This document shows, one piece after another, positions 1-8,470 of a stretch of DNA of 64,000 nucleotides. The notes below the pieces were generated by a model. That model searched no databases. It saw only the letters and a program-made list of their open reading frames with translations, and had not been told where the DNA came from. The stretch covers positions 1 through 64,000 of the forward strand of contig NZ_JAGRPM010000081.1 in the NCBI RefSeq assembly GCF_019449565.1, read 5' to 3'. The position numbers and the translations under genes were made by a program. The stretch comes from Rhodoblastus sp. GTDB taxonomy: Bacteria; Pseudomonadota; Alphaproteobacteria; Rhizobiales; Beijerinckiaceae. Position 1 is the first letter of the stretch, and every line of letters begins with the position of its first letter.

Positions 1-28
1 AGCGCCGGATAACGCTCAATAACGCCAT
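1..28 (-). CDS. istA: IS21-family transposase IstA, N-terminal nine codons only
   Basis: This is the start of a gene that runs off the left edge. Read on the minus strand, an ATG at 28-26 is preceded by a good GGAG ribosome binding site and opens MALLSVIRR, a beginning typical of IstA transposases of IS21 elements. The DNA between this start and position 140 has the layout of an IS21 left end. With only nine codons visible, the assignment depends on that terminal structure and on the second, decayed IS21 copy at 2.7-4.3 kb. IstA is the DDE transposase that acts with the IstB ATPase. Confidence 0.55.
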
Positions 29-140
29 GTCTATCACTCCAAAGACCCCCGCTGACGCCAGCCGGGAGAAGTTCAAACATGGGTCAAATCTCAGTGGAAA
101 TGCCCGCCCAAAGCGGGTCAGTTCTCAGTGGCAATCAACA
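1..140 (-). mobile_element. Left end of an IS21-type insertion sequence
   Basis: On the minus strand the element appears to begin at 140 with TGTTGATTGCCACTGA. Two direct repeats of a GGGTCA-N2-TCTCAGTGG-N-AAT motif (plus-strand positions 80-100 and 115-136) lie between this tip and the istA start at 28. Multiple internal repeats near the termini are known for IS21 elements, where transposition proteins bind. The tip lies exactly where the SpvB-like reading frame at 125-1801 stops making sense. The rest of the element, including its other end and any target duplication, is outside the window. Confidence 0.6.
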
Positions 141-1801
141 ACCCAACCTCTGGCCGCGTCGAATCTGTATACCTTCCACTCCAACCCGCCGCCTGGCTTC
201 GGGCCTACGCCGAGGAGGGTGGGAGCGCCGCTGCAATCAATATCGATCACATGCAAGCGCGCGTCGATTACTAGGTCTCGAGGCGGAGCATGGAGAGGGT
301 CGGGTTCCCAGCCCGTGGCGGTGTTCCGCAAGAACCCCGATTCTGTGTCGGACTGATAGAGCAAATCCGGGCCAGGCCCATGCCACCAGTTAGCAAAGCG
401 GTACTGCGCAACAACCCGCCCGTCTCTGCTAACTACGAACGGCAACTTGTATTCGTCGTGCAGCTCAAAGGAATCTACTTTGGCCAAATAGGAAATCGTC
501 GTCTTTTGACCGTTGATGCTGTAGCTCTGAAGAAGGTCGACGCGTCCGTCGCCATCGACGTCGGCGACAATTACTCCTAAGTCGGCGCCTTCAGCGGTCA
601 TAAATGGGACGGGTGGTTTGAACCCCGGGAGAGGGGCCCAAAAATTCGGCGCCGTTGGCCCATCGTTGCGGAAAGCGAACGCCTCGAGCTTGCCTGCGAT
701 TTGAGCGGCAAAGAGCAGGTCAGGCCGTGTACCGGTCGGCGCGAAGTGCGCGAACCGGTAGGCCGCCCCCAGGCGTTCTCTCCCCGCAAGCACGGCGGAA
801 CTTGGAAACGAATAATCAACCTTCTTCCACGCGATGGTTGGCTCCGAATATGTGAACCTCGTGGGGCTAAGCTCCTGTCCGTCGTCTCCGAACTGGTGCA
901 GGGTGGACAGCACAAACCGGTCGGCATTCGAACGGTCTTTATATTCCAACTCATAACGAGAAGCCGGCATGCTCGGTCTATCGGCAACGACAGACTGTAT
1001 GCTCTTCAAGCGCACATCCCGAACCAACAGACGACCGGCGATGTAGGACGTAAGCGGAGGCGCAGGATCATACTCGAAGGTTACGGAAGCAAACGGTGCG
1101 CGACGTACGTTAACACCGCCGGCAGGATTAGCCGTGCCTAGCCCCGTGTATTTTATGCTGGTAATATTGTAATCGCCGTTGTTGTCCGGCCGGTATTCGA
1201 ACTGTATGTAATTACCAACCGTGTCAAAGACGAAGCTCTCAGCCATTGCCAATGTTTTATCAGAAAAATGGACTCTACTGTTATTAGAACCATCAAATGT
1301 AATAAGTATTCCACCCTTGGTTTGGACCCAAAAGACGGATGAGCCGAAATCGGCGCCAGTTTGCACAATCTTTGTCTGATCGTCGAATGCCTTCCTGTAT
1401 TCGATTTTGCGGCTGCCCCCCGCGCCAGACTGTGAGATTGGGACTAAACGTTGGCCATCGAGATACAGTGCGTCACTCTCATCGAGATGCACACCAGCGA
1501 TCGTGCCATCGGTAAACTGGTCTTTGGGGCCACGAGTGATTACAGATAGTCCGCTCAGTGACCAGCCGGGGCCCATGGCGCCGCCAATGGCTTGACTGTC
1601 GTACACTAACTGAATTCTGGGTTCGGTGCCTGCGGCTCCCGGCGCGATCTTGATCGGCACGGAATAACTCGCGCTGCCGGAGAGGGTCACATCGAATGAG
1701 CCGGGAATTGATCCGATTGCGACCTCGGCCAAAGCGAGATTCGCAACAAAAATGTTTACTGCAAGCGCGGCGAAAAGTGACAAATAGGTGCGACTGCGCA
1801 T
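125..1801 (-). pseudogene. SpvB-like secreted protein, 3' end removed by IS21 insertion
   Basis: The 558-residue product opens with a signal peptide (residues 1-25, ending LALAE). It continues with an SpvB/TcdB-type N-terminal region containing GSIPGSFDVTLSGSASY and GGAMGPGWSLSG motifs, and has an FG-GAP/VCBS-like segment, VADVDGDGRVDLLQ, near residue 410. Proteins of this family are normally much longer and continue into RHS/toxin-like repeats. Here the last codons (VDCH and the stop) are encoded by the IS21 terminus, so the gene was cut by insertion. The region 140-1930 is visibly less GC-rich than the rest of the window, which suggests acquisition by transfer. Whether a stable truncated product is made cannot be seen. 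Confidence 0.7.
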
Positions 1802-1938
1802 GCCCGCCCCCCCAACACATCAACAAAAATTCAATCCAATTCCTTGAACGTAACCACGAGTTGGCAGCCGAGGAAAAATCACAATTTCGTCAACTTATCG
1901 TCCAGATATCGCCTTGATACTCCGTTTTGAGGTAGCAA

Positions 1939-2274
1939 ATGGCGGTGGACGGCGCGGAGGCCGAGCGGTTCGGACTGGACGAACTCGCCGCGTGGCTGGA
2001 AACGTCGCCGAGGGCAGCGCCCAGGAAGGCCGATCAGGACCGGGTCGATTCCGCGATCTGTCTGCTGGTCGCCATCCGCTGGCGCCTGCGTCCGCGCACG
2101 GAATGCGCGATGGTGGGCGACGTCGACGCCGGATACATGGTCGCCGCGGCGTCGCCGGCCGTCCGCGAGCGTCTCGGGGACGCCGCCGGGCGAATGGCGG
2201 TCGCGATCGACGGCGCCGTCCCCGGACGCCCTAAGGAAAAGGCGGAGCGGCCCGTCGTCGTGGCCGGCGCCTAG
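1939..2274 (+). pseudogene. C-terminal fragment of a DUF429-like (predicted RNase H-like) protein
   Basis: The 111-residue frame contains AICLLVAIRWRLRP followed by VGDVDAGYMV, resembling the C-terminal part of DUF429 proteins, which are predicted RNase H-fold nucleases of about 250 residues. The N-terminal catalytic part is absent, and the sequence before the ATG switches abruptly to lower-GC DNA. I therefore read it as a remnant at an island junction. A GAGG six bases before the ATG could still allow translation. The family assignment rests on short motifs recalled by eye, so confidence is limited. Confidence 0.4.
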
Positions 2275-2492
2275 GCGTCCTCGAAGGGGCCGTTGATCAC
2301 TTCGCGAGCCTGGGTGGTGGCGGTCATGATGACCTCCGCCGTCTCCCTTATCTCGTCGAGAATGGCGGCGAATTCCTCCGGCGAATTCGCCTCCTTGGCG
2401 AGGGCCACGTGGGTCCTGATCGCGTCAATCAAGAACACGACCTGAGTGTGCAAGACATCCATCGCTTCGATCGTCACGATCGCGCTCTCCAT
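2271..2492 (-). CDS. Small protein of unknown function, 73 residues
   Basis: The frame encodes a mostly alpha-helical, acidic protein without signal peptide or obvious membrane segment, containing VVFLIDAIRTHVALAKEA and an ILDEIRETAEVIMTATTQA stretch. It has the GC bias of the host chromosome and is convergent with the DUF429-like fragment, overlapping it by four bases. I do not recognise the family. Helical heptad-like spacing suggests a small oligomer or partner protein, but nothing supports a specific function. Confidence 0.45.
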   Translation of the reverse strand: MESAIVTIEAMDVLHTQVVFLIDAIRTHVALAKEANSPEEFAAILDEIRETAEVIMTATTQAREVINGPFEDA

Positions 2493-2654
2493 CAGGCGAC
2501 TATGGAGCCATTTCGATATGGGAGTCGCGCGTCGTCATCAACCCCCGGACGACCCCGAAGGACGTAAGAAGAATTTTGCCCACGATCTTTCGTCGCGGCC
2601 GTTGCCGACTCACGGGATGCGTGCGACCTTGAAATTTAACGCTGCGCATATCTA

Positions 2655-3468
2655 GCTATCTGGATTTCCATGGTACGATTAAGGGATGAAGATTCGAATC
2701 GCCCACGGTTTCGAGGATGTGGCAGTGGTGGGTGAGGCGATCGAGCAGAGCCGTCGTCATCTTGGCGTCGCCGAACACCCCGGCTCATTCGCTGAAGCTC
2801 AGGTTCGTGGTGATGACGACGCTGGTGCGCTCGTAAAGCTTGCTGAGCAGATGGAAGAGCAAGGCGCCGCCGGAGGCGCTGAACGGCAGGTAGCCGAGTT
2901 CGTCGAGGATCACGAGGTCGGATCTGACCAGCCGCTCTGCAATCAGGCCGGCTTTCCCCTGGGCCTTTTCCTGTTCAAGCGCATTGACGAGTTCGACTGT
3001 GGAGAAGAAGCGCACCCTCTTGTGATGATGTTCGACAGCCTGAACCCCGAGCGCGGTCGCGACATGGGTCTCGTCGGTTCCCGGGCCGCCGATGAGGACG
3101 ACGTTGTGGGCGCCGTCCATGAACTCGCAACGGTGCAGTTGGCGCACCAGCGCCTCATTGATCTCGCTGGTGGTAAAATCGAACCCGGCCAGATCCTTGT
3201 AGGCCGGAAAGAGGGCCGCCTTGATCTGGTACTCGACGGACCGGACCTCGCGTTCGGCGGTTTCGGCCTTCAGTAATTGCGAGAGCATGGGAACGGCTGC
3301 GTCAAAGGCAGGCGATCCTTGCTCCATGAGATCGCTGAGGGCCTGGGCCATCCCATGCATCTTCAGGCTGCGCAGCATGATCACGAGGGCGGCGCTGGCG
3401 GGGTCATGACGCATTGCGAGCCTCCCGTGTCCGGCTTTTGCCGCGTAGCGCATCGTAGCGCTCGACAT
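2655..3468 (-). pseudogene. istB: IS21 helper ATPase IstB, inactivated
   Basis: IstB is the AAA+ ATPase that assists IstA in target choice. The open part (2785-3468) shows the family signature around LVILDELGYLPFSASGGALLF (Walker B and following strand) and VVITTNLSFSE. Two lesions are visible. The P-loop reads GGPGTDETH where the family has GPPGTGKTH, so the Walker A lysine is lost. A TGA also replaces the conserved Trp codon after NLSFSE at 2785-2787. Past that stop the same frame continues with recognisable IstB sequence (GVFGDAKMTTALLDRL, HHCHILETVG) down to about 2655. Confidence 0.85.
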
Positions 3469-4282
3469 CGGCGCGCGGCTCCTTGATCAAGATTAAAGCC
3501 TGCGGCGCGTCCACTTGAGGAGTTGTCGCCTCCTTGCCGTCGACCAGCCTGTGAAGAAGATTCAGGACATGGGTCTTGGTGGGAACGCCCGCGGATAACG
3601 CCATCTCGACGGCGCATAGAACGGCCTGCTCATCATGATGAAGGACAAGGGCGAGGATCTCGACCATTTCCCTGTCGCCGCCTGGACGCTTGAGAAGATG
3701 CTGTTGCAAGCGTCTGAAGGCCTCCGGCAGATCGACGAAGGGCGCGTCGTTGCGCAAGGCGCCCGGCTTGCGCTGGAGCACCGCCAGATAATGGCGCCAG
3801 TCATAAACCGTTCCTCCCGGCAGATGATGGGAGCGCTCGATGATCCGCGGATGTTCGCACAGGATCTGCCCTTCCGCGGCGATGACGATCCGCTCAGGGT
3901 AGACCTCACGCTGACCGGCCTGTTGGCGAAGGAAGCCGGCACACTATAGCGATTGCGCTCCAGATGAATGAGACAGGTCGGCGACACGCGCTTGGCGTGC
4001 TCGACGAAGCCGTCAAACGGTCGCGGCGGCGCCATGAGGCAAGCCGCTTCCACGGCCCAGACATCGGCGATGGTTCCAGGCTGGGTCCCATGCGGGATTT
4101 GCCGCCACAGTTCGATGCAGCGCTGTTCCAGCCAGTCGTTCAGGGCGCCCAGATCCGCAAAGGACGGCGTCGGCTGCCACAGCCGGTGGCGCGCGTCCTG
4201 GACGTTCTTTTCGAACCTGCCCCTTCTCCCAGCTGGACGCCGGATTGCAAAACTCGGCGTCGAACAGATAGTGGCTGACCAT
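3404..4282 (-). pseudogene. istA: IS21 transposase IstA, C-terminal half with two frameshifts
   Basis: Three successive minus-strand frames together give a familiar IstA C-terminus: VSHYLFDAEFCNPAS and SWEKGQV (4282-4213), then PFDGFVEHAKRVSPTC to SFANRPVSV (about 4035-3905), then YDWRHYLAVLQRKPGALRN through VERYDALRG to a stop at 3404. A one-base insertion near 4213 and a one-base loss near 3900 explain the frame changes. The N-terminal HTH and first catalytic residues are missing because the element is cut at about 4282. It overlaps the istB start as in intact IS21 elements. Confidence 0.8.
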
Positions 4283-4299
4283 CGCGGAAAACCGAGCGT

Positions 4300-4998
4300 T
4301 TGCTGGACGATCTGAAAAAGGCGCTGGCGGAGCGAACCCTAAACGCTGAGATGGATCATCATCTGGCGACTGGCGACGCAGGCAACAGCCGCAACGGTTA
4401 CGGCAAAAAAACTGTCACGACTGAGACCAGCCGGATCGAGCTGGATATCCCGAGAGAGCGGCAGTCGACGTTTGATCCGCAACTCATCGCCAAATATCAA
4501 CGGCGTTTTCCGGGCTTCGACGAGAAGATCATCTCCATGTATGCGCGCGGCATGAGCGTGCGTGAGATCGTCGGACACTTGCGCGATCTTTATGGTGTCG
4601 ACGTCTCGCCGGACCTGATTAGCGCGGTCACCGACGCCGTTTTCGACGAAGTCGCGGCCTGGCAGGCCCGCCGGCTCGGACCGGTTTACCCCTTGGTTTT
4701 CTTTGACGCCCTGCGCGTCAAGATCGGGGATGAAGGGCTGGTTCGCAACAAGGCCGTTCATGTCGCGCTCGGCGTTCGCGCCGACGGAGCCAAGGAAATT
4801 CTTGGGCTCTGGCTCGAGCAAAACGAAGGAGCCAAGTTCGGGCTCTTGAACGAGATGAAGCCCCCCGGAGTAGAAGACATCCTCATCGCCATCGTCGATG
4901 GGCTCAAGGGCTTTCCGGAAGCAATTGTCGCCGTCTTCCAGGAGGCGACTGTCCAGACTTGCATCGTGCGCGCAACAGCCGCGACTGGCAGCAATTGA
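4300..4998 (+). pseudogene. IS256-family (Mutator-type) transposase, truncated at both ends
   Basis: The frame begins inside the family at LLDDLKKALAERTLNAEMD and continues through IPRERQSTFDPQLI, MYARGMSVREI, VFFDALRVKI (first catalytic Asp) and LIAIVDGLKGFPEAI (second catalytic Asp). After VQTCIV at about 4965 the sequence changes to a serine-recombinase fragment. The C-terminal third with the catalytic Glu is therefore missing and the last residues to the stop at 4998 are foreign. The usual N-terminal 30-40 residues are also absent. It cannot encode an active transposase. Confidence 0.8.
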
Positions 4999-5205
4999 TC
5001 GAGATTTGCCATGTCGTCGATACGGTGTTGATCGATCCGGAGACCGTCTATGCGCCGCGACATGGCAATGATCGCCTGCTGCTCGGCCTCAAGGGCAGCC
5101 TCAATGAGTATGAACTCGATCTATTGCGGCAATGCTCCTTATCGGCGCGCTACGAAAAGGCTCGGCGCGGTGAACTCATCGTCATGGCGCCGGCGGCCTT
5201 TGTGA
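4966..5205 (+). pseudogene. Serine recombinase (resolvase/invertase) fragment
   Basis: In a frame different from the transposase fragment, the sequence reads NSRDWQQLIEICHVVDTVL, then VYAPRHGNDRLLLGLKGSLN and YELDLLRQCSLSARYEKARRGEL. This matches the middle of the resolvase-type catalytic domain of large serine recombinases, including the SLNEYELDLLRQR helix. The N-terminal catalytic Ser region and all DNA-binding parts are absent, and homology ends near 5205. It abuts the IS256-type fragment with no gap. A deletion joining two mobile elements beside tRNA-Glu is the simplest explanation. Confidence 0.7.
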
Positions 5206-5431
5206 AGAGCCCGGCTTCGCCGGCGTCGATAGGGAACGCACGTTTGCGTTCTCAAGGCGCGAAAGCGTCCGCCGCTGGCCACGGCGGACCCATGGTCAAC
5301 GGGCTCCTGCCGTTCCCGAAAAATAAAAACTGGACGTCAGCACCCGCTGGCGGACGAGCACGGATTCTCCCCAAAAGTTTCCCAAAAACGGACTTTTGAG
5401 AGCTGAAAAATAGCTAACTTATTGATTTAAT

Positions 5432-5507
5432 TGGCGCTCCCTAGGGGACTCGAACCCCTGTTTTCGCCGTGAGAGGGCGACGTCCTAGACCGCTAGACGA
5501 AGGGAGC
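5432..5507 (-). tRNA. tRNA-Glu (anticodon CTC)
   Basis: Read on the minus strand, the 76 bases fold as a standard tRNA. The acceptor is GCTCCCT/AGGGAGC with discriminator G and an encoded CCA at 5434-5432. The anticodon stem CGCC/GGCG encloses the loop CTCTCAC with anticodon CTC, and the T-arm carries GGTTCGAGTCC. The gene marks the boundary between the mobile-element relics to its left and host genes to its right, a common integration site. Confidence 0.95.
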
Positions 5508-5523
5508 AGCGCGGAGAATCGTT

Positions 5524-6213
5524 CTATATCGGGGCGGGGCCGCCGCTGCAAGTCTTTCCCGCCAACAAGTTTTCGCGCGCCGCCGATGTCAACAGGCCGT
5601 TGAGCAAAAGGTCGGCGTGCAAGGCGATATAGGCCTCTTCGTCGATCTCGAGCCTCTGGTCGAAAATCAGGCGCATCAAGCTCAGAAACACCGAGGGCGC
5701 CACGACGAGTTCCGCCCCATGCTTCGCGATTTCGGGGCGGAATTCGCCGCTGGAGACGCCGGCCGCGAGCAATTCGGAGACCATGCGCATCGCCGGCGCG
5801 AAAAAATCCCGGTAATGGTGCTCCACAAGCCTTGGGAAGCTCTTGCCGTCCGACACCATGAAGCGAAGCATTTCACGCCCGTAGCGATCCCGCGCGCAGC
5901 GCCCATACATATAGATGAGAAATGCCTTGAGCTTTTCCGCGCAACTTCCATTCGCCGCCGCGAGCATGGCGCCCGCGTCTGACAGGATGCCCTGCGAGAA
6001 ATGATCCACCATCTCCTCGAACAGGCGCTCCTTGGTGTCGAAATAGCAATAGATCGCGCCCTTGGTGACCCCTGCGCGCGCGGCGATGTCCTCCATGCGC
6101 GTGGCCGCGAAGCCGCGCTCGGCGAAGGCGTCGAAAGCGGCTTCCAGAATTTCTCCCGGCCTTTGGGCCTTGCGGCGCGCCCGCTCCTTCATCATTCTCA
6201 CCCGCGATCTCAT
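5524..6213 (-). CDS. TetR/AcrR-family transcriptional repressor of the adjacent RND pump
   Basis: The 229-residue product has an N-terminal TetR helix-turn-helix (ILEAAFDAFAERGFAATRM then IAARAGVTKGAIYCYFDTKERLFEEMV, about residues 22-65), followed by a divergent ligand-binding helical domain. It is divergent from the two-adaptor RND efflux operon, and a perfect inverted repeat lies between the two genes, so autoregulation and repression of the pump are inferred. The first ATG at 6213 is almost against the operator. In-frame ATGs at 6195 and 6192, behind GGTGAGA, are equally plausible starts. Confidence 0.9.
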   Translation of the reverse strand: MRSRVRMMKERARRKAQRPGEILEAAFDAFAERGFAATRMEDIAARAGVTKGAIYCYFDTKERLFEEMVDHFSQGILSDAGAMLAAANGSCAEKLKAFLIYMYGRCARDRYGREMLRFMVSDGKSFPRLVEHHYRDFFAPAMRMVSELLAAGVSSGEFRPEIAKHGAELVVAPSVFLSLMRLIFDQRLEIDEEAYIALHADLLLNGLLTSAARENLLAGKTCSGGPAPI

Positions 6214-6217
6214 CCTT

Positions 6218-6239
6218 ATTGACTTTCCAGTCAGTCAAT
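6218..6239. promoter_or_regulatory. TetR-type operator overlapping the RND operon promoter
   Basis: ATTGACT-N8-AGTCAAT is a perfect seven-base inverted repeat in the short divergent region. Its left arm contains TTGACT, a good -35 element for rightward transcription, with an AATAAT-like -10 at about 6240-6245. Binding of a TetR dimer here would therefore block the pump promoter. This assignment comes from position and symmetry, not from any binding data. Confidence 0.65.
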
Positions 6240-6302
6240 AATAATCCTGATCCGGGCCAAAAGCCCAGCAGATTCTTCATTGCCTCGCCGCAAGGAGTCT
6301 TT

Positions 6303-7385
6303 ATGACGGCCTTCCCCCGTCTCGCCGTTCTCATCCTGACCGCCCTGCCGCTTGCCGGCTGCGGAGAAAGCGCTGCGCCCGCGCCGCGCCCCCCCTTCCC
6401 CGTCGTCGCGCAAATAGCGCAGCCGCAATCCTATGAGAGCGACATCACCTTGACGGGGACGGTGCGCGCCCTCGTGCAGAGCGAACTCTCGTTCCGCATC
6501 AGCGGGCGCGTGATCGAGCGCAAGGCGGACATCGGCCAGCATGTCGGCGCGGATGACGTTCTGGCGCGGCTCGACCCGACCGAACAGGAGGCCGATCTCA
6601 AGTCGGCGGAGGCCGGACTCGCGGGCGCGCAGGCGACCAAGCGCCAGCTCGACGCCGCCTATGAGCGGCAAAAGGCTTTGCTCGCCAATGGCTACGCCAC
6701 TCAGGCGGCCTATGACCTCGCGGAGCGGGCGCAACGCACCGCCGCCGGCTCGCTCGACGTCGCCACGGCGCAGGTCGCCACGGCGAAGGACGCACTCTCC
6801 TATACCTACCTGCGCGCCGGCCATCCGGGCGTGATCACGGGGCGGAACATCGAAGTCGGCCAGGTCGCGCAGGCCGCGCAGATGGCCTTCGTGCTGGCGC
6901 AGGACGGTCCGCGCGACGCGGTCTTCGCCCTTTATGAAGCCGCCTTCTCTCGCAAGCTCAGCACGCCAGAAATCGGTCTCGCACTGGTCGGCGACCCGTC
7001 CATCAAAACGGTGGGCAAGGTTCGCGAAGTCTCGCCCGTCGTCGACGCCAAGACGGGCACAGTTCAGGTGAAAGTCGAGATCGATCCCAACGGCCCGGCT
7101 CTGCCACTCGGCGCCGCCGTGACCGGTACTGGACGCCTGCGCCTCGACGACGTCTTCATCCTTCCGTGGACGGCGATGAGCGCCAAAGACGGCAAGCCCG
7201 CCGTATGGATCATCGATCCGGCAGACAAGACCGTTCATCTGCGGGCGGTCGATGTCGCGCGCTACAACAAGGAACGCATCATCATCGACGGCGGCCTCAA
7301 GCCCGGCGAAAGCGTCGTGATCGATGGCGGAAAATTTCTGCGCGAGGGACAAAGCGTCGCCCCCCGCGAGGGGGAGCATTCATGA
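6303..7385 (+). CDS. RND efflux periplasmic adaptor lipoprotein (first of two)
   Basis: This is a 360-residue membrane-fusion protein that would link an inner-membrane RND pump to an outer-membrane channel. It starts at an ATG preceded by AAGGAG. A lipoprotein signal ends at LPLAGC, so the mature protein should be acylated on Cys. Barrel-sandwich (lipoyl-like) halves flank a coiled-coil hairpin (about residues 95-170, with QLDAAYERQKALLANGYATQ), followed by the beta-barrel and membrane-proximal domains. It overlaps the next gene by four bases (ATGA). No outer-membrane channel gene is encoded nearby, so a TolC-like partner must come from elsewhere. Confidence 0.93.
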   Translation: MTAFPRLAVLILTALPLAGCGESAAPAPRPPFPVVAQIAQPQSYESDITLTGTVRALVQSELSFRISGRVIERKADIGQHVGADDVLARLDPTEQEADLKSAEAGLAGAQATKRQLDAAYERQKALLANGYATQAAYDLAERAQRTAAGSLDVATAQVATAKDALSYTYLRAGHPGVITGRNIEVGQVAQAAQMAFVLAQDGPRDAVFALYEAAFSRKLSTPEIGLALVGDPSIKTVGKVREVSPVVDAKTGTVQVKVEIDPNGPALPLGAAVTGTGRLRLDDVFILPWTAMSAKDGKPAVWIIDPADKTVHLRAVDVARYNKERIIIDGGLKPGESVVIDGGKFLREGQSVAPREGEHS

Positions 7386-8470
7386 TGGCCAGGCTTGCGC
7401 ACTTCCTGCCCGTTCTGCCGTTGGCCCTGGCCGCTTCGCTCGCCGGCTGCGGCAAGAAACCGGAGCCGCCGCCGCCCCCCCGCCCGGCGATGACCCTGTT
7501 GGTGGAGCCGAGCCCCGCCTTTGATATGGTGCTCTCCGGCACGGTCGAGCCGCAGGTGCAGACTCCCTTCGGCTTTCGCGTCATCGGCCGCATGATCTCG
7601 CGCCCGGTCAAGGTCGGCGATCGCGTCGAGGCGGGGCAGACCCTAGCGGCGATAGATCCGCTGTCGCTCGAAATGGCCGCCCGCGTGGCGACCGCCAATC
7701 TCGCCAGCGCCCGCGCGCAATTCGACAACGCCACCTCCACTGAGGCCCGCCAATCGGCCTTGCTCGAAAAGAAGACCACGTCGCAGGCCGCCTTCGACAC
7801 AGCGGAGCAGGAGCGCGCCGCAGCCCAGGCCAACATGACGCAGGCCGAGGCGAATCTCGCCAAGGCGCGGGAACAGCTCTCCTACGCCGTCTTGAAAGCC
7901 GATTATTCAGGCGTTGTCACTGCAACCTCAGCCGAAGTGGGCCAGACCGTTTCGCCCGGCCAGTCGATCGTGACCCTGGCCGAACCGAGCCGGCGCGACG
8001 CGGTGATCGACGCCACCGACACCATTGTCGACGCCTTGTGGCTCGGACAAAAATTCAACGTTTCGCTGCAGATCAATCCGGCCGCGACGGTCTCGGGAAC
8101 CATTCGTGAAATCGCGCCTGAATCCGATTCCGTGACGCGCAGCCGGCGCGTGAAGATCGCTTTGGACAATCCGCCGGATTCCTTCCGCATCGGCGCGACG
8201 ATCTACGCTCGCCTTGCCAGTGAGGCCAGCGCCGCCATCCGCATTCCCGAATCCGCGCTGCTGCGTCAGAGCGACAAGGCGCGCGTCTTCGTGGTCGATC
8301 CGGCCAGTTCGAAAGTGACGCTGCGCGACGTCGAGATCGCGCCGGACCGCGAGGAAGGGCGCTGGATCGTACGCGCCGGTCTGCAACCCGGCGAGCGGAT
8401 TGTCACCGCCGGCGTCCACCGCCTCAAGGAAGGCGAAACCGTTCGAATTTATGGGAGCGAGGCGAAGTGA
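7382..8470 (+). CDS. RND efflux periplasmic adaptor lipoprotein (second of two)
   Basis: The 362-residue product again has a lipobox (LAASLAGC), a proline-rich linker, then the adaptor architecture: SFGFRV-like first lipoyl half near residue 60, a coiled-coil hairpin with FDTAEQERAAAQANMTQ, second lipoyl half and beta-barrel. It is clearly paralogous to the preceding adaptor but diverged, and both are translationally coupled (ATGA before, GTGA after). Two different adaptors serving one pump may form mixed hexamers. That is inference from gene order. Confidence 0.93.
   Translation: MMARLAHFLPVLPLALAASLAGCGKKPEPPPPPRPAMTLLVEPSPAFDMVLSGTVEPQVQTPFGFRVIGRMISRPVKVGDRVEAGQTLAAIDPLSLEMAARVATANLASARAQFDNATSTEARQSALLEKKTTSQAAFDTAEQERAAAQANMTQAEANLAKAREQLSYAVLKADYSGVVTATSAEVGQTVSPGQSIVTLAEPSRRDAVIDATDTIVDALWLGQKFNVSLQINPAATVSGTIREIAPESDSVTRSRRVKIALDNPPDSFRIGATIYARLASEASAAIRIPESALLRQSDKARVFVVDPASSKVTLRDVEIAPDREEGRWIVRAGLQPGERIVTAGVHRLKEGETVRIYGSEAK

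Larger units (their letters stand above)
2651..4282 (-). mobile_element. Decayed IS21-family element, istA start and left end missing
   Basis: The minus strand carries the C-terminal half of IstA followed by IstB in the normal IS21 order, both inactivated. The istA part is broken off at about 4282, where an IS256-family transposase fragment in the opposite orientation begins. No convincing right-hand terminal repeat is visible beyond the istB end near 2655. It lies in the same orientation as the IS21 end at 1-140, so the SpvB-like region is flanked by two IS21 relics. Confidence 0.75.

Noticed and set aside
2686..3276. 196-codon plus-strand frame
   Set aside because: It is antisense to istB; its apparent motifs are reflections of the IstB sequence.
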